Below, one piece after another: positions 25,635 to 38,972 of a stretch of 64,000 nt of DNA. The translations under genes were made by a program, and so were the position numbers. The DNA lies in assembly GCA_044772875.1 (NCBI GenBank), contig CP173058.1, forward strand, positions 2,666,001 through 2,730,000, written 5' to 3'. The notes below the pieces were generated by a model that worked only from the letters and a program-made list of their open reading frames with translations, searched no databases and was not told the origin of the DNA. Every line of letters begins with the position of its first letter. The stretch's first letter is position 1. This DNA comes from Morganella morganii_D (GTDB lineage Bacteria > Pseudomonadota > Gammaproteobacteria > Enterobacterales > Enterobacteriaceae).

Positions 25635-27125
25635 TCAGTAAACATCCCGCTGATAACGTTTTGCTGTCCGTAATCCGTTCAGCAAAACCTGCGCCTCTTC
25701 CGCTGACATCGCCCCTTCACTGCAGATAATATCCAGTAATGCGGCTTCTGCATCTTTTGCCATCCGGAATGCGTCTCCGCACACATAGAGGTATGCCCCC
25801 TGTTCCAGCCAGCGCCAGACGGTTTCCCGCATTTCTGACAGTTTATCCTGCACATAAATCTTCTGTGGCTGATCCCGCGACCAGGCGGTTGTCAGTTCCG
25901 TCAGCACGCCCTGACGCAGAAACTCTGTCAGTTCAGCCTTATACAGAAAATCGCTTTTTTCATGCGGATTACCGGTAATCAGCCAGTTTTTCCCGCCGGA
26001 TTGCTGTGCCGCCCGCTGCTGAAGAAAAGCGCGGAATGGTGCAATACCGGTACCCGGCCCTATCATAATCACCGGTTTTTCCGGGTCATCCGGCAGGCGG
26101 AAGTGATCATTGTGCTCAACAAAACAGGCAACAGTATCCCCGGGCTGTAACTGATGAGTCAGGTAACGGGTTGCCGCGCCATAGCGGGTGTGCCCGTCAG
26201 CCCGGTACTCCACCACCCCGGTGGTCAGATGTACCTCATCCGGCGAAACCAGCGGCGACGAGGAAATGGAGTAGAGGCGCGGCATCAGCGGCGGCAGGCA
26301 ATTCACCCATGCCTGTGCGGAGGTCTGTACCGCAAATTCACGAACCATATCCGCGACCGGTCTGCGCTGTGCATACGCTGTCAGCTGCTGCGGATCCGCA
26401 ATCATATCCAGCAGTTCCGGCGCGTGACTGAGACGGGCGTAAGCCGCCACAACCGGCGCGCTGTTGATGGTCAGTTCACACTGCGTCAGCAGGGCTTCAC
26501 GCAGAGAATACGATTTTCCTTTCAGTGTGACGCGCTCCGTGCCGTCAAACCAGAGCAGTCCCAGCAATTCGCTGACCAGTTCCGGGCTGTTTTCCGGATA
26601 CACACCCAGGGCATCTCCGGCCTGATACTGTAATCCGGTGCCGCGGATATCCAGCACGACCTGACAGACATGCTTTTCCGATCCCGGCGCGGTCAGGCGT
26701 ACAGCGCGGCGCAGAACCGCAGACTGTGGTTTATCACGCCGGTGTGGCTGAGAATCAATCTGCACCACGCCATTGTGAGCAAAACGGCTGAGTCTCTCCT
26801 CATCTGCCGGGGGTGTCAGGTTCAGCAGTTCAGAAAACGAAGAAAGAGTAACGTCCCCGGCATTCACCAGACGCACCGCCCGCTGCTCACTGAACAGTTG
26901 GTCCCGCAGGGATTCCGCCACGCGCCTGACATTACCGGTCCGGGAAGCGGCGATCAGCAGAATATCCGCCGGTTCCTGTACCGCCGCAGACGGCGTTGCC
27001 GCTGCCTGTTCGCGGCACCAGGCGGATAACCAGTTCAGCTGTTCCGGTGTCAGTGTATGAAGTAAAGGTTGCAGGTGCTTCCAGTCGGGTGCGGAGAGCG
27101 GACAGGTTGTGATCAGCGATGTCAT
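25635..27125 (-). CDS. cysJ: CysJ-like sulfite reductase flavoprotein with most of the flavodoxin domain deleted
   Basis: Related throughout to E. coli CysJ, the FAD/FMN flavoprotein of NADPH-sulfite reductase, but 496 residues instead of 599. The first FMN phosphate loop is kept (AASRTGNVRRVAE, 59-71). After VRLVNAGD (84-91) about 100 residues are missing, including the blocks for the two other FMN loops (E. coli TSTQGEGEPP and SLGDSSYEFF). The FAD and NADPH parts are intact (RLYSISSS, GPGTGIAPFRAF, YVCGDAFRMAKDAE, C-terminal RYQRDVY). The frame is open, so this is an in-frame deletion or a joining of two cuts near 26800-26830. In E. coli cysI and cysH follow cysJ; here ftsB does. FMN binding and electron transfer to CysI are therefore unlikely. 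I expect a relic or a repurposed NADPH-diaphorase. Confidence 0.85.
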   Translation of the reverse strand: MTSLITTCPLSAPDWKHLQPLLHTLTPEQLNWLSAWCREQAAATPSAAVQEPADILLIAASRTGNVRRVAESLRDQLFSEQRAVRLVNAGDVTLSSFSELLNLTPPADEERLSRFAHNGVVQIDSQPHRRDKPQSAVLRRAVRLTAPGSEKHVCQVVLDIRGTGLQYQAGDALGVYPENSPELVSELLGLLWFDGTERVTLKGKSYSLREALLTQCELTINSAPVVAAYARLSHAPELLDMIADPQQLTAYAQRRPVADMVREFAVQTSAQAWVNCLPPLMPRLYSISSSPLVSPDEVHLTTGVVEYRADGHTRYGAATRYLTHQLQPGDTVACFVEHNDHFRLPDDPEKPVIMIGPGTGIAPFRAFLQQRAAQQSGGKNWLITGNPHEKSDFLYKAELTEFLRQGVLTELTTAWSRDQPQKIYVQDKLSEMRETVWRWLEQGAYLYVCGDAFRMAKDAEAALLDIICSEGAMSAEEAQVLLNGLRTAKRYQRDVY

Positions 27126-27325
27126 AGTAAACCCGGTAAATTAAGTGTATTCATTATTATTCTGGCGTTCCAACATAGAGAAAAGCGCAGGGTTTGTCGA
27201 TGGCCAAATCACAGGGAGTTTCTGTTATTTCTCTGTCACTTCGCTGTTTTTTGGTAACATTTACGTTAAATATTGCGTAAAATGACGCTTTTCATCCGCT
27301 ATATCGTCATTATCCGGAGAGTGTT

Positions 27326-27688
27326 ATGACCACCACGATTTTTAAAGAGTTCCAGTTCGAAGCCGCCCATCGCCTGCCGCATGTACCGGAAGGCCATAAA
27401 TGCGGGCGTCTGCACGGGCATTCCTTTCTTGTCCGTCTGGAACTGAGTGGTAAGGTGGATGCACATACCGGCTGGCTGATCGACTTTGCCGAGGTTAAAC
27501 AGGTATTTAAACCGATTTATGACCGTCTGGATCATCACTATCTCAATGAGATCCCGGGGCTGGAAAACCCGACCAGCGAAGTGCTCGCACAGTGGATCTG
27601 GCAGCAGACCAAACCACTGCTGCCGATGCTGAGTGCCGTACTGGTCAAAGAGACCTGTACCGCCGGCTGTGTTTACCGCGGTGAATAA
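27326..27688 (+). CDS. queD: 6-carboxytetrahydropterin synthase QueD
   Basis: First committed pathway enzyme after GTP cyclohydrolase I in queuosine synthesis: dihydroneopterin triphosphate to 6-carboxytetrahydropterin. 120 residues. The zinc ligands are H15, H30 and H32 (AAHRLP, RLHGHSF) and the catalytic Cys26 precedes them. Its stop codon touches the queE stop directly (TAA at 27686-27688, queE stop at 27689-27691), so the two queuosine genes converge with no gap. Confidence 0.96.
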   Translation: MTTTIFKEFQFEAAHRLPHVPEGHKCGRLHGHSFLVRLELSGKVDAHTGWLIDFAEVKQVFKPIYDRLDHHYLNEIPGLENPTSEVLAQWIWQQTKPLLPMLSAVLVKETCTAGCVYRGE

Positions 27689-28360
27689 TCAGGCAATATT
27701 GAGATATTTGTGAGTCTGCATCGAGAAACGCCAGTTGCGCGCGATGCAGGTTTCAATACAGAGTGCGGTTGCCGCCGGTTTCTGACTGATCGGCTGCAAT
27801 GCCACCACCGGATGTTTATCCCCCGGCAGTTTTGCCAGCAGCAAATCCAGTTCGTCGATATCCCGCTGCCGCCCGACAGGGTGTTTTACCTCATCAGCCC
27901 GCAGCAGCGACGGTGTCAGCACATCATAGCCACCGCGCATATTCACTTTCGGGGACACCGTCACCCAGGTTTTTTCACTGCACTGTACCGGTTGTGTACC
28001 GCTGGTTTCAATCTGGCACTGATAACCCCGCTCTTCCAGTGCTGCCGTCAGCGGCCGCAAATCATATAAACACGGTTCACCGCCGGTGATCACCACATGC
28101 CGGGCGGTATAACCTTTCACCCCAAACTGCATAATAATGCTGTCAGCATCCAGAGAGGCCCAGCGTTCGTCCTCCTGTGCTTTATTCATCATGTCTTCCG
28201 CTGAACAGGCTTTTTCCGGTAACTGTTCCCAGGTATGCTTAGTATCACACCAGCTGCACCCGACCGGACAGCGCTGCAAGCGGACAAAAATCGCCGGGAC
28301 ACCGGTAAAAACCCCTTCGCCCTGCAATGTCTGAAAAATTTCGTTAATAGGGTATTGCAT
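27689..28360 (-). CDS. queE: 7-carboxy-7-deazaguanine synthase QueE
   Basis: Radical SAM enzyme making the 7-deazaguanine ring from QueD's product. 223 residues, the E. coli length. The CxxxCxxC cluster motif is at C31, C35 and C38 (QRCPVGCSWCDT) and the GGEPCL motif follows. I use ATG at 28360; the codon just before it is GTG and would add one residue. No terminator separates it from queD. Confidence 0.96.
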   Translation of the reverse strand: MQYPINEIFQTLQGEGVFTGVPAIFVRLQRCPVGCSWCDTKHTWEQLPEKACSAEDMMNKAQEDERWASLDADSIIMQFGVKGYTARHVVITGGEPCLYDLRPLTAALEERGYQCQIETSGTQPVQCSEKTWVTVSPKVNMRGGYDVLTPSLLRADEVKHPVGRQRDIDELDLLLAKLPGDKHPVVALQPISQKPAATALCIETCIARNWRFSMQTHKYLNIA

Positions 28361-28509
28361 CACTCATCTGTTCCTTACGTTTAAGGCCGTATTATTGCAG
28401 ATAATTATCCCGTCAGCATGACTCTTTATGTTAAAGTACCGGGTTGACTCTGACCGCGTTTCACATCAGTAAAAACGCTGCTAATCATGACAGCGACAGG
28501 ATTAAATAC

Positions 28510-29871
28510 ATGAAAGAAAATAATACAGCGCTAAGACGCGGGCTTACAGGGCGGCACATCCGCTTTATGGCTCTCGGATCGGCGATAGGCACCGGCCTGT
28601 TTTACGGCTCGGCTGCCTCTATTGAGCAGGCGGGTCCTGCTGTTCTGCTGGCCTACCTTATCGGGGGTGCGGCAGTCTTTATGGTGATGCGTGCGCTGGG
28701 CGAAATGGCAGTCCACCATCCTGTCCCGGGTTCATTTTCACAATATGCCAGCCATTATATGGGGCCGCTCGCCGGTTTCCTTACCGGCTGGAACTACGTT
28801 TTTGAGATGCTGATTGTCTGTCTCGCAGACGTTACCGCCTTCGGTTTCTATATGAAGCTCTGGTTCCCGGATGTCGATCAATGGATCTGGGTGCTGGGGA
28901 TTGTGTGTTTCATTGGCGCCCTGAATTTATGTCACGTAAAGATATTCGGAGAGATGGAGTTCTGGCTCTCGATTGTCAAAGTGACCGCAATTATCGCCAT
29001 GATTGTCGGCGGTGCTGCGATTATGCTGTTCGGCTTCGGTCAGGAAACCGCACATCCTACCGGTATCAGTAACTTATGGGAATTCGGCGGCTTTATGCCG
29101 AACGGAATAAGCGGGGTGATAGCCTCACTGGCCATTGTGATGTTTGCCTTCGGCGGCATTGAAGTTATCGGCATCACCGCCAGTGAAGCACAGAACCCGG
29201 AAAAAACCATTCCGAAAGCCATCAACGCGGTACCGCTGCGTATTCTGCTGTTCTATGTGCTGACACTGTTTATCCTGATGTGTATCTTCCCGTGGAACCA
29301 GATCGGCCATAACGGCAGCCCGTTTGTACAGATTTTCGAAAAACTGAATATCTCTTACGCGGCTAATATTCTGAACCTGGTGGTGATCACCGCCGCGGTA
29401 TCGGCCATTAACAGTGATATTTTCGGCGCAGGCCGGATGATGTACGGCATGGCACAGGAAGGTCAGGCACCGAAATCCTTTATGAAACTCACCAAAAATG
29501 GTGTGCCGTGGATGACAGTTCTGGTGATGAGTGCGGTTCTGCTGGTCGGTGTGGTACTTAACTACCTGATCCCTGAAAAAATCTTCATTATTATCGCCTC
29601 TATCGCGACGTTCGCGACAGTCTGGGTCTGGCTGATGATTCTGTTATCTCAGGTGGCAATGCGCCGTCAGATGAAACCGGAAGAGGTCAAAACCCTGAAA
29701 TTCCCGGTACCGATGTGGCCGGTCGCACCAGCATTAACGATTGCCTTTATGGTCTTTGTGATTGCACTTCTGGGTTACTTCCCGGATACCCGCGTGGCAC
29801 TGATGGTGGGGATTGCCTGGGTGGTGATCCTGACAGTGGGTTATTTTGCCGGTGTAAAAAAACGGGCATAA
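28510..29871 (+). CDS. Amino acid permease of the AAT family, ProY-like
   Basis: A 453-residue inner-membrane APC-superfamily permease with about 12 helices. The opening LRRGLTGRHIRFMALGSAIG TGLFYGSA-type block, then FAFGGIEVIGITASEAQNP and ATVWVWLMILLSQVA agree best with E. coli ProY, a cryptic proline transporter, and less with YifK or ThrP. Substrate is inferred only. I chose ATG at 28510 (MKENNTALRRG) because it aligns with the family; the frame stays open 22 codons upstream. A terminator follows. Confidence 0.85.
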   Translation: MKENNTALRRGLTGRHIRFMALGSAIGTGLFYGSAASIEQAGPAVLLAYLIGGAAVFMVMRALGEMAVHHPVPGSFSQYASHYMGPLAGFLTGWNYVFEMLIVCLADVTAFGFYMKLWFPDVDQWIWVLGIVCFIGALNLCHVKIFGEMEFWLSIVKVTAIIAMIVGGAAIMLFGFGQETAHPTGISNLWEFGGFMPNGISGVIASLAIVMFAFGGIEVIGITASEAQNPEKTIPKAINAVPLRILLFYVLTLFILMCIFPWNQIGHNGSPFVQIFEKLNISYAANILNLVVITAAVSAINSDIFGAGRMMYGMAQEGQAPKSFMKLTKNGVPWMTVLVMSAVLLVGVVLNYLIPEKIFIIIASIATFATVWVWLMILLSQVAMRRQMKPEEVKTLKFPVPMWPVAPALTIAFMVFVIALLGYFPDTRVALMVGIAWVVILTVGYFAGVKKRA

Positions 29872-29900
29872 ACAGACCATTTACTGTTCTGAAAACAATA

Positions 29901-29930
29901 AACCGGGTGAATAAAACACCCGGTTTTTTA
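29901..29930. terminator. Terminator after the ProY-like gene
   Basis: Stem AACCGGGTG (29901-29909) with CACCCGGTT (29917-29925) and a T-run on the plus strand. It is also placed to end the DUF1641 gene on the other strand. Confidence 0.88.
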
Positions 29931-29940
29931 TATTCTGTTA

Positions 29941-30336
29941 TCAGGGTTCGCTGTCGATACGCTGAATACGGGAGCCCATAATCTGTAAGGTTCTGAGCAC
30001 CATATTGATACCTTTGAGCGTATCCTGATCTTTCAGTAATTTATAGGTATTGCGGAAATTATACTTTTCATCACTGTACACCATCTCCATTTTGGCCTTG
30101 TTCAGCGCCAATCCGCTTTCCCATAATAATGCGATACCGGATTCCGCATTATCGGCCAGTTTATTGACTTCATTTTTACCGATGATATCGACCAGATCTG
30201 ATACCAGAGACAGCAGATCAATCACATTATCAAAACGGTTCAGCTGCATTAACACCGCCAGTTTTTCCGCAGTTTGTGCGGATAATTCAGGCTGTGGTAC
30301 AGCAGTGTGTTCATTCATCTGTTCTGTTGCTGACAT
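29941..30336 (-). CDS. DUF1641-family protein, partner of the SQR-like oxidoreductase
   Basis: A 131-residue soluble helical protein. The central part (LNRFDNVIDLLSLVSDLVDI, then MEMVYSDEKYNFRNTYKLLK) matches the DUF1641 family as I remember it; genes of this family commonly sit beside pyridine nucleotide-disulfide type flavoproteins. It starts 14 bases after the oxidoreductase stop on the same strand, so the pair is one operon. It may be a regulatory or membrane-docking partner. Confidence 0.78.
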   Translation of the reverse strand: MSATEQMNEHTAVPQPELSAQTAEKLAVLMQLNRFDNVIDLLSLVSDLVDIIGKNEVNKLADNAESGIALLWESGLALNKAKMEMVYSDEKYNFRNTYKLLKDQDTLKGINMVLRTLQIMGSRIQRIDSEP

Positions 30337-30350
30337 TGCACTTTCCTCCG

Positions 30351-31538
30351 TTATACCAGGCCGCGGACAGTTGACCAGTACAGCCCGCGGTTAAAACCGG
30401 TGCGCAGCAGGCCACCCGGCTTTGTCGCCGGTGTCGGTAACACATCATGCTTATAATCATACCAGAGCGGCATTCCCGCATTCAGCCCCATCTGCGCGAC
30501 AGCCTGAACCCGTCCGTCATAAATGGCCGTGGTATAGCCGAAACACATCTCACCGATAATATTATCCGCCACCACCGCAGATTGGTTATGGCAACTGCCC
30601 GCAGCTTTACTGATTGGCAGATCCACGGTATCCCCGAGAACATAGACATTTTTCAGCCCGTACACCTGCAATGTTTCCGGGTCTGTCGGCAGCCAGCCTT
30701 CTTCCGGGTCGCCGTCGGATAATCCGGTATTGCGTACCGATTCCACCGCAGAAATCGGCGGCGTGCCTATCAGCAGGTCAAACGGCTGCTCTTCTCCTTC
30801 TTTAGAGTAAGCAATTTTTTTCTCAGGACAAACCCGTTCCAGAGTAAAACCGCGCTGCGCCTGAATGTTGCGTTCCTGAAAGACAGACGGCAGTACTTCA
30901 CAGACATCTTTCTGCATAAACAAACAGTTCCGCAGCAATTGTGACACTGTCGGATAGGTATAAACGATTTCGATATTCTGGCGGACACGACGCTGACGGA
31001 AATAATCATCCAGCATCAGCGTGGTTTCCATTGGTGCGATACCGCATTGGTGAGGAACATTCGGGGTATTCGGGAAAGAGACCGTGATAAAAATCCGGCC
31101 TTTTTCGAATTTAGCCAGTTTTTCAGCCAGCTGGCGGGCGGGCTGATACTGATAGAAATGATCGGCTGCTTCTTTCATTCCGGAGATCCGGTCAGGTCTC
31201 GGCAGGCAGCCGGTTGCGATCACCAGGTAGTCATATCCGTATTTGGTGCCGCTTTTACCCTGTAACGTCTGTGATGCAAAATCAAAATGCTCGGCACGGT
31301 CGTGTATAAACTGAATTTCCGGGCGAAGCAGAGAGCGTTGTGACTTCCGTAATTCCTCTTTAAGATACAGATTAAAGGCCACATACATAAACGCAGGTTT
31401 ATAATAGTGCCATTCACTGTCAGAAATGAGAACAACTTCCACTTTTTTCTGATAAATATCATTTAACAGCTTTCTGGTCAGAATATTTGCGACCATTGTG
31501 CCGCCGGCACCGCCACCAACTATAACAATACGCTGCAT
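30351..31538 (-). CDS. Sulfide:quinone oxidoreductase-like FAD flavoprotein
   Basis: A 395-residue FAD protein. GGGAGG is at 8-13, a second dinucleotide block reads GLKNVYVLGDTVDL (about 295-307), and the C-terminus has a membrane-contacting amphipathic pattern. Three cysteines fall where sulfide:quinone oxidoreductases carry redox Cys: C111 (ATGCLPRP), C165 (PHQCGIAPMETTLML) and C316 (AGSCHNQSAVV). SQR oxidises sulfide and feeds electrons into the quinone pool. The alternative is a related type II NADH dehydrogenase-like enzyme, but HQCG favours SQR. It forms an operon with DUF1641. Confidence 0.75.
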   Translation of the reverse strand: MQRIVIVGGGAGGTMVANILTRKLLNDIYQKKVEVVLISDSEWHYYKPAFMYVAFNLYLKEELRKSQRSLLRPEIQFIHDRAEHFDFASQTLQGKSGTKYGYDYLVIATGCLPRPDRISGMKEAADHFYQYQPARQLAEKLAKFEKGRIFITVSFPNTPNVPHQCGIAPMETTLMLDDYFRQRRVRQNIEIVYTYPTVSQLLRNCLFMQKDVCEVLPSVFQERNIQAQRGFTLERVCPEKKIAYSKEGEEQPFDLLIGTPPISAVESVRNTGLSDGDPEEGWLPTDPETLQVYGLKNVYVLGDTVDLPISKAAGSCHNQSAVVADNIIGEMCFGYTTAIYDGRVQAVAQMGLNAGMPLWYDYKHDVLPTPATKPGGLLRTGFNRGLYWSTVRGLV

Positions 31539-31677
31539 AGAATCTCCGGTCTTATTACATAATTAGTTATAAGTAATACCAGATAATAACAACCAGATAA
31601 CTATAGTTAATATAAACAATATTGCATTATTATTATCACTAAATGATAACTGAAATTAATAATACCATTAGATATTT

Positions 31678-32463
31678 TTACATAAATTCAGCTATCAAAG
31701 GATGGTGATCCGACGCATCCGTCTGCATAACATCCGATAAAACCAGTTTAAACCCGCGATAAAACAGGTAATCCAGCGGGTGACCAAATGCTTTTGTACG
31801 GATATCATGCGGAAAAAGCACTTCTTTTAGTCCCTGAGCGCGGGCAAAACGTTTCAGGGCATTCATGCGCTGCCTGCTCCAGGCATTAAAATCACCACCG
31901 AGGATCACCGGCCCGACATGGCAGCGGATCTGAGAACCGACCGTATTCAGCTGACGACGGTAAACATCCACACCAAAACTGAAATTAATAGCATGGACGT
32001 TAATCACCATCAGCTGACGACCGTCCGGTAACGGGTACACAGTGACTAATGCGGATTTAGGCAGGCGCAACAGGGGTTCTTTCTGCTGCAACGGACAGCA
32101 ATAGATTGGATGAGAGGTTGCCAGTGTCATCACACCGGAAGGGTGCTGCTGAAAATGCAGCGCGGGAACCTGATCGGCAACCAGCTGGTGTTTGCCTGCC
32201 AGGCTGACCAGTTCAGGAGAGGGTTGTGCTTCCTGAAGCAGGACCAGTTGTGTGTCATGCAGAATACGATCAAGTGTTTTACGCCAGTCAGGACGCTGTT
32301 GTTTGTAGATATTCCAGACCACAACCCGGATAGTTTTATCCGGTGCGGATAATGGTAAACCAACCGGCAATCCGTTACCCAGCATGTCTGCTGACATCGG
32401 GCGGATTTGTCGTGCCGGATGCCCTGCGACATACCGGACGGACCAGTTTTTTTTCTCTTTCAA
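31678..32463 (-). CDS. yafD: Endonuclease/exonuclease/phosphatase family protein YafD
   Basis: 261 residues, about the size of E. coli YafD, and clearly similar across the length (RYVAGHPARQI at the start, VWNIYKQQR, QHPSGVMTL, LGGDFNAWSRQRMNAL, SDHHPL). The EEP active-site residues are in LLQEAQ, GGDFN and SDHH. Its substrate is unknown. In E. coli yafD lies a few genes past the rrnH 5S gene; here it follows the 5S gene almost directly, so dkgB and yafC are missing from this place. Confidence 0.92.
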   Translation of the reverse strand: MKEKKNWSVRYVAGHPARQIRPMSADMLGNGLPVGLPLSAPDKTIRVVVWNIYKQQRPDWRKTLDRILHDTQLVLLQEAQPSPELVSLAGKHQLVADQVPALHFQQHPSGVMTLATSHPIYCCPLQQKEPLLRLPKSALVTVYPLPDGRQLMVINVHAINFSFGVDVYRRQLNTVGSQIRCHVGPVILGGDFNAWSRQRMNALKRFARAQGLKEVLFPHDIRTKAFGHPLDYLFYRGFKLVLSDVMQTDASDHHPLIAEFM

Positions 32464-32577
32464 CGCTGACCCCGATACTGTTTGCTTCTGTCCGTCACTA
32501 TCTTAGCAAACTTTGATTCATACTATCCGGTTCCGGCCACGTATTCAGGTGAAAAATATTTTTTTCTTTCCCCCAAA

Positions 32578-32606
32578 CGCAAAAAAGCCACCCAACGGGT
32601 GGCTTC
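32578..32606 (-). terminator. Terminator of the rRNA operon
   Basis: Stem 32587-32593 / 32597-32603, extendable to nine pairs, followed on the minus strand by a run of T (32580-32586). It lies just after the 5S gene. Confidence 0.9.
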
Positions 32607-32619
32607 TTCACTTTATAAT

Positions 32620-32738
32620 AACCTGGCGGTTCCCTACTCTCACATGGGGAGACCCCACACTACCATCGGCGCTACGGCGTTTCACTTCTGAGTTCGGCAT
32701 GGGATCAGGTGGGACCACCGCGCTACGGCCGCCAGGCA
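32620..32738 (-). rRNA. rrf: 5S ribosomal RNA
   Basis: The minus strand reads GCCTGGCGGCCGTAGCGCGG through to GAGAGTAGGGAACCGCCAGG, with differences from E. coli 5S at only a few positions. Ends are placed by similarity, plus or minus two bases. Confidence 0.95.
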
Positions 32739-32856
32739 AATCTGTTTAATCCAAAACAAGCTGTCATAACCGGTGTGAGTGTATATACTCATCACCCGCT
32801 ATCCGAAAAATTGATTATAACGTCATCTCTCAACTCAAAACACCTTCGGTGTTGTC

Positions 32857-35763
<2,907 letters not shown>

Positions 35764-35878
35764 TCACAACCCGAAGGTGTTTCATAAAGAAGCACGTTCT
35801 GATTGTTCGGCTGAGAGACTCATCAGTATTACCTCGGTGATAATACTGATTGTTTCAATTTTTCAGCTTGTTCCGGAT

Positions 35879-35891
35879 TGTTAAAGAGCAT
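35879..35891 (-). promoter_or_regulatory. boxA antitermination element in the 16S-23S spacer
   Basis: The minus strand reads TGCTCTTTAACAA, the rRNA boxA sequence bound by NusB-NusE, just before 23S. Confidence 0.8.
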
Positions 35892-35950
35892 AATAATTCA
35901 CAGCATACCGTTTCCGGTAAACTCTGAATTATTGTTCAGATATCAGATAA

Positions 35951-36026
35951 TGGTGGAGCTAAGCGGGATCGAACCGCTGACCTCCTGCGTGCAAGGCAGG
36001 CGCTCTCCCAGCTGAGCTATAGCCCC
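35951..36026 (-). tRNA. alaT: tRNA-Ala (anticodon TGC)
   Basis: 76 bases on the minus strand, GGGGCTATAGCTCAGCTGGG to CCA with the CCA encoded, anticodon TGC between CCTGCCT and GCAGG arms. Second tRNA of the rrn spacer. Confidence 0.97.
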
Positions 36027-36051
36027 ATTATTTGGTTTTTCCGGGTCACCT

Positions 36052-36073
36052 TCACCTTTCATTCAAAAGGTGA
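36052..36073. repeat. Hairpin in the tRNA-Ala/tRNA-Ile spacer
   Basis: TCACCTT (36052-36058) pairs with AAGGTGA (36067-36073). It lies in the 127-base spacer between the two tRNAs and may be a processing hairpin; function is inferred from position only. Confidence 0.4.
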
Positions 36074-36153
36074 CTTTTTACTGAGACAAGGCGTGGGTTC
36101 GCGAAGTTTACTCAGGTAAACGAGCGGAGCCGCAACGCAGTATCAGTGAAAAG

Positions 36154-36230
<77 letters not shown>

Positions 36231-36297
36231 ATTCCCGGTATCTGCTTCTTTCTATCAGACAATCTGTGTGAACACTCACATTTCAAATCAGCACAGG

Positions 36298-37840
<1,543 letters not shown>

Positions 37841-37979
37841 AAAGTGTCTGATACTCAAAGAATTAAACTGTTTACTGCTGCTTATTGCTAAGCTGCTGTA
37901 TTGGTCACTCTTCAAGACTTCTCAAAAATATATTTTTTGTGATATGTCCTGCGAGTGCCCACACAGATTGTCTGATAAA

Positions 37980-37993
37980 TTGTTAAAGAGCAG
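37980..37993 (-). promoter_or_regulatory. boxA of the rRNA leader
   Basis: TGCTCTTTAACAA on the minus strand, between P2 and the 16S gene, the standard antitermination signal. Confidence 0.85.
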
Positions 37994-38044
37994 TTGCAAC
38001 ATTCGCTGCCGTTGCCGGTCTTCTGCGTTGTTGCGAGGCTGCGT

Positions 38045-38072
38045 ATATTACGCTTTCCTCATCAGGTGTCAA
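38045..38072 (-). promoter_or_regulatory. rRNA promoter P2
   Basis: The minus strand has -35 TTGACA (38072-38067) and -10 TAATAT (38050-38045) with a 16-base spacer and a GC-rich discriminator. Confidence 0.85.
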
Positions 38073-38143
38073 GTATTTATTTCAGACTTTTCACCTTGTT
38101 ATCTCAGCGGACTTCGCGTCCTGTGCCGTGACAACGGATGCGC

Positions 38144-38171
38144 ATTATAGGGAGTTTTAATCTGACCGCAA
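38144..38171 (-). promoter_or_regulatory. rRNA promoter P1
   Basis: The minus strand has -35 TTGCGG (38171-38166) and -10 TATAAT (38149-38144) separated by 16 bases, followed by GCGC, resembling rrnB P1 with CTCCCTATAATGCGC. It starts right after the gmhB stop; any FIS sites would lie within the end of gmhB. Confidence 0.85.
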
Positions 38172-38220
38172 GGGGTAATTTCAATTTTTTTTCCGTTCGC
38201 AGATAAAACACCCAATCAGG

Positions 38221-38802
38221 TTATTTTTTAGGTGATTTTTCGCTTTTTTGTACGGATTTCAGCAGTGCGGGTAAATCCGCAATACTATTAATCACAATAT
38301 CTGCCGCTGCTTCTGCCTCTTCTGTTACCGGTTTACCGGTACGTACCAATATAGTTGTACCCACTTCGGCTGCCCGCCCGGCCAGCATATCGTCGAGCTT
38401 ATCTCCTACCATATAAGAGTTACTCATATCGATCTTCAGATATTTCTGTGCATCCAGCAGCATACCCGGTGCCGGTTTGCGGCAGTTACATACCTGACGA
38501 AATTCTTCAACAGTGCCTTCCGGATGATGCGGGCAATAATAGATACCATCCAGATCAACACCGCGATCCGCCAGAGACCAGTCCATCCACTCTGTCAGAT
38601 GCATAAACTGATCTTCGGTATACATTCCGCGGGCAATGCCTGCCTGATTTGTGACTATGATTAAAGCGTAGCCCATCTGTTTAATGGTCTGCATTGCTTC
38701 AATCGCGTTTTCAATAAACTGAAAATCATCAACCTCATGAACATAGCCGGTATCAACGTTAATGGTGCCGTCTCTGTCCAGAAATACTGCGGGGATACCC
38801 AT
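38221..38802 (-). CDS. gmhB: D-glycero-beta-D-manno-heptose-1,7-bisphosphate 7-phosphatase
   Basis: HAD-family phosphatase of ADP-heptose synthesis for the LPS core. 193 residues. HAD motif I DRDGTIN is at 9-15, motif II is VTNQAGIARG, and the zinc-binding CPHHPEG ... CNCRKP loop is complete. It lies upstream of the rRNA P1 promoter on the same strand without a terminator, as in E. coli. Confidence 0.96.
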   Translation of the reverse strand: MGIPAVFLDRDGTINVDTGYVHEVDDFQFIENAIEAMQTIKQMGYALIIVTNQAGIARGMYTEDQFMHLTEWMDWSLADRGVDLDGIYYCPHHPEGTVEEFRQVCNCRKPAPGMLLDAQKYLKIDMSNSYMVGDKLDDMLAGRAAEVGTTILVRTGKPVTEEAEAAADIVINSIADLPALLKSVQKSEKSPKK

Positions 38803-38889
38803 GATTACACTCTTAGTCCGTCATCAATAATGTATTTAGTATCGCTTATTTGATGAGGAATGAGAATGCGGCCTGATAACTAAATCCTG

Positions 38890-38918
38890 TTGACTTAGCC
38901 GTCCAGACATCTTAACAT
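38890..38918 (+). promoter_or_regulatory. metNIQ promoter
   Basis: -35 TTGACT (38890-38895), 17-base spacer, -10 TAACAT (38913-38918). The MetJ-type boxes overlap it. Confidence 0.6.
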
Positions 38919-38920
38919 CC
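38897..38920. promoter_or_regulatory. MetJ operator (met boxes)
   Basis: Three consecutive 8-base units AGCCGTCC, AGACATCT and TAACATCC; the middle one differs from the AGACGTCT consensus at one position. They overlap the metNIQ promoter, as expected for repression by MetJ with S-adenosylmethionine. Confidence 0.7.
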
Positions 38921-38972
38921 GTGAATCATCTGGTGAACAACCAGTTTCACGTAACAAGGTAATAATAATTAC

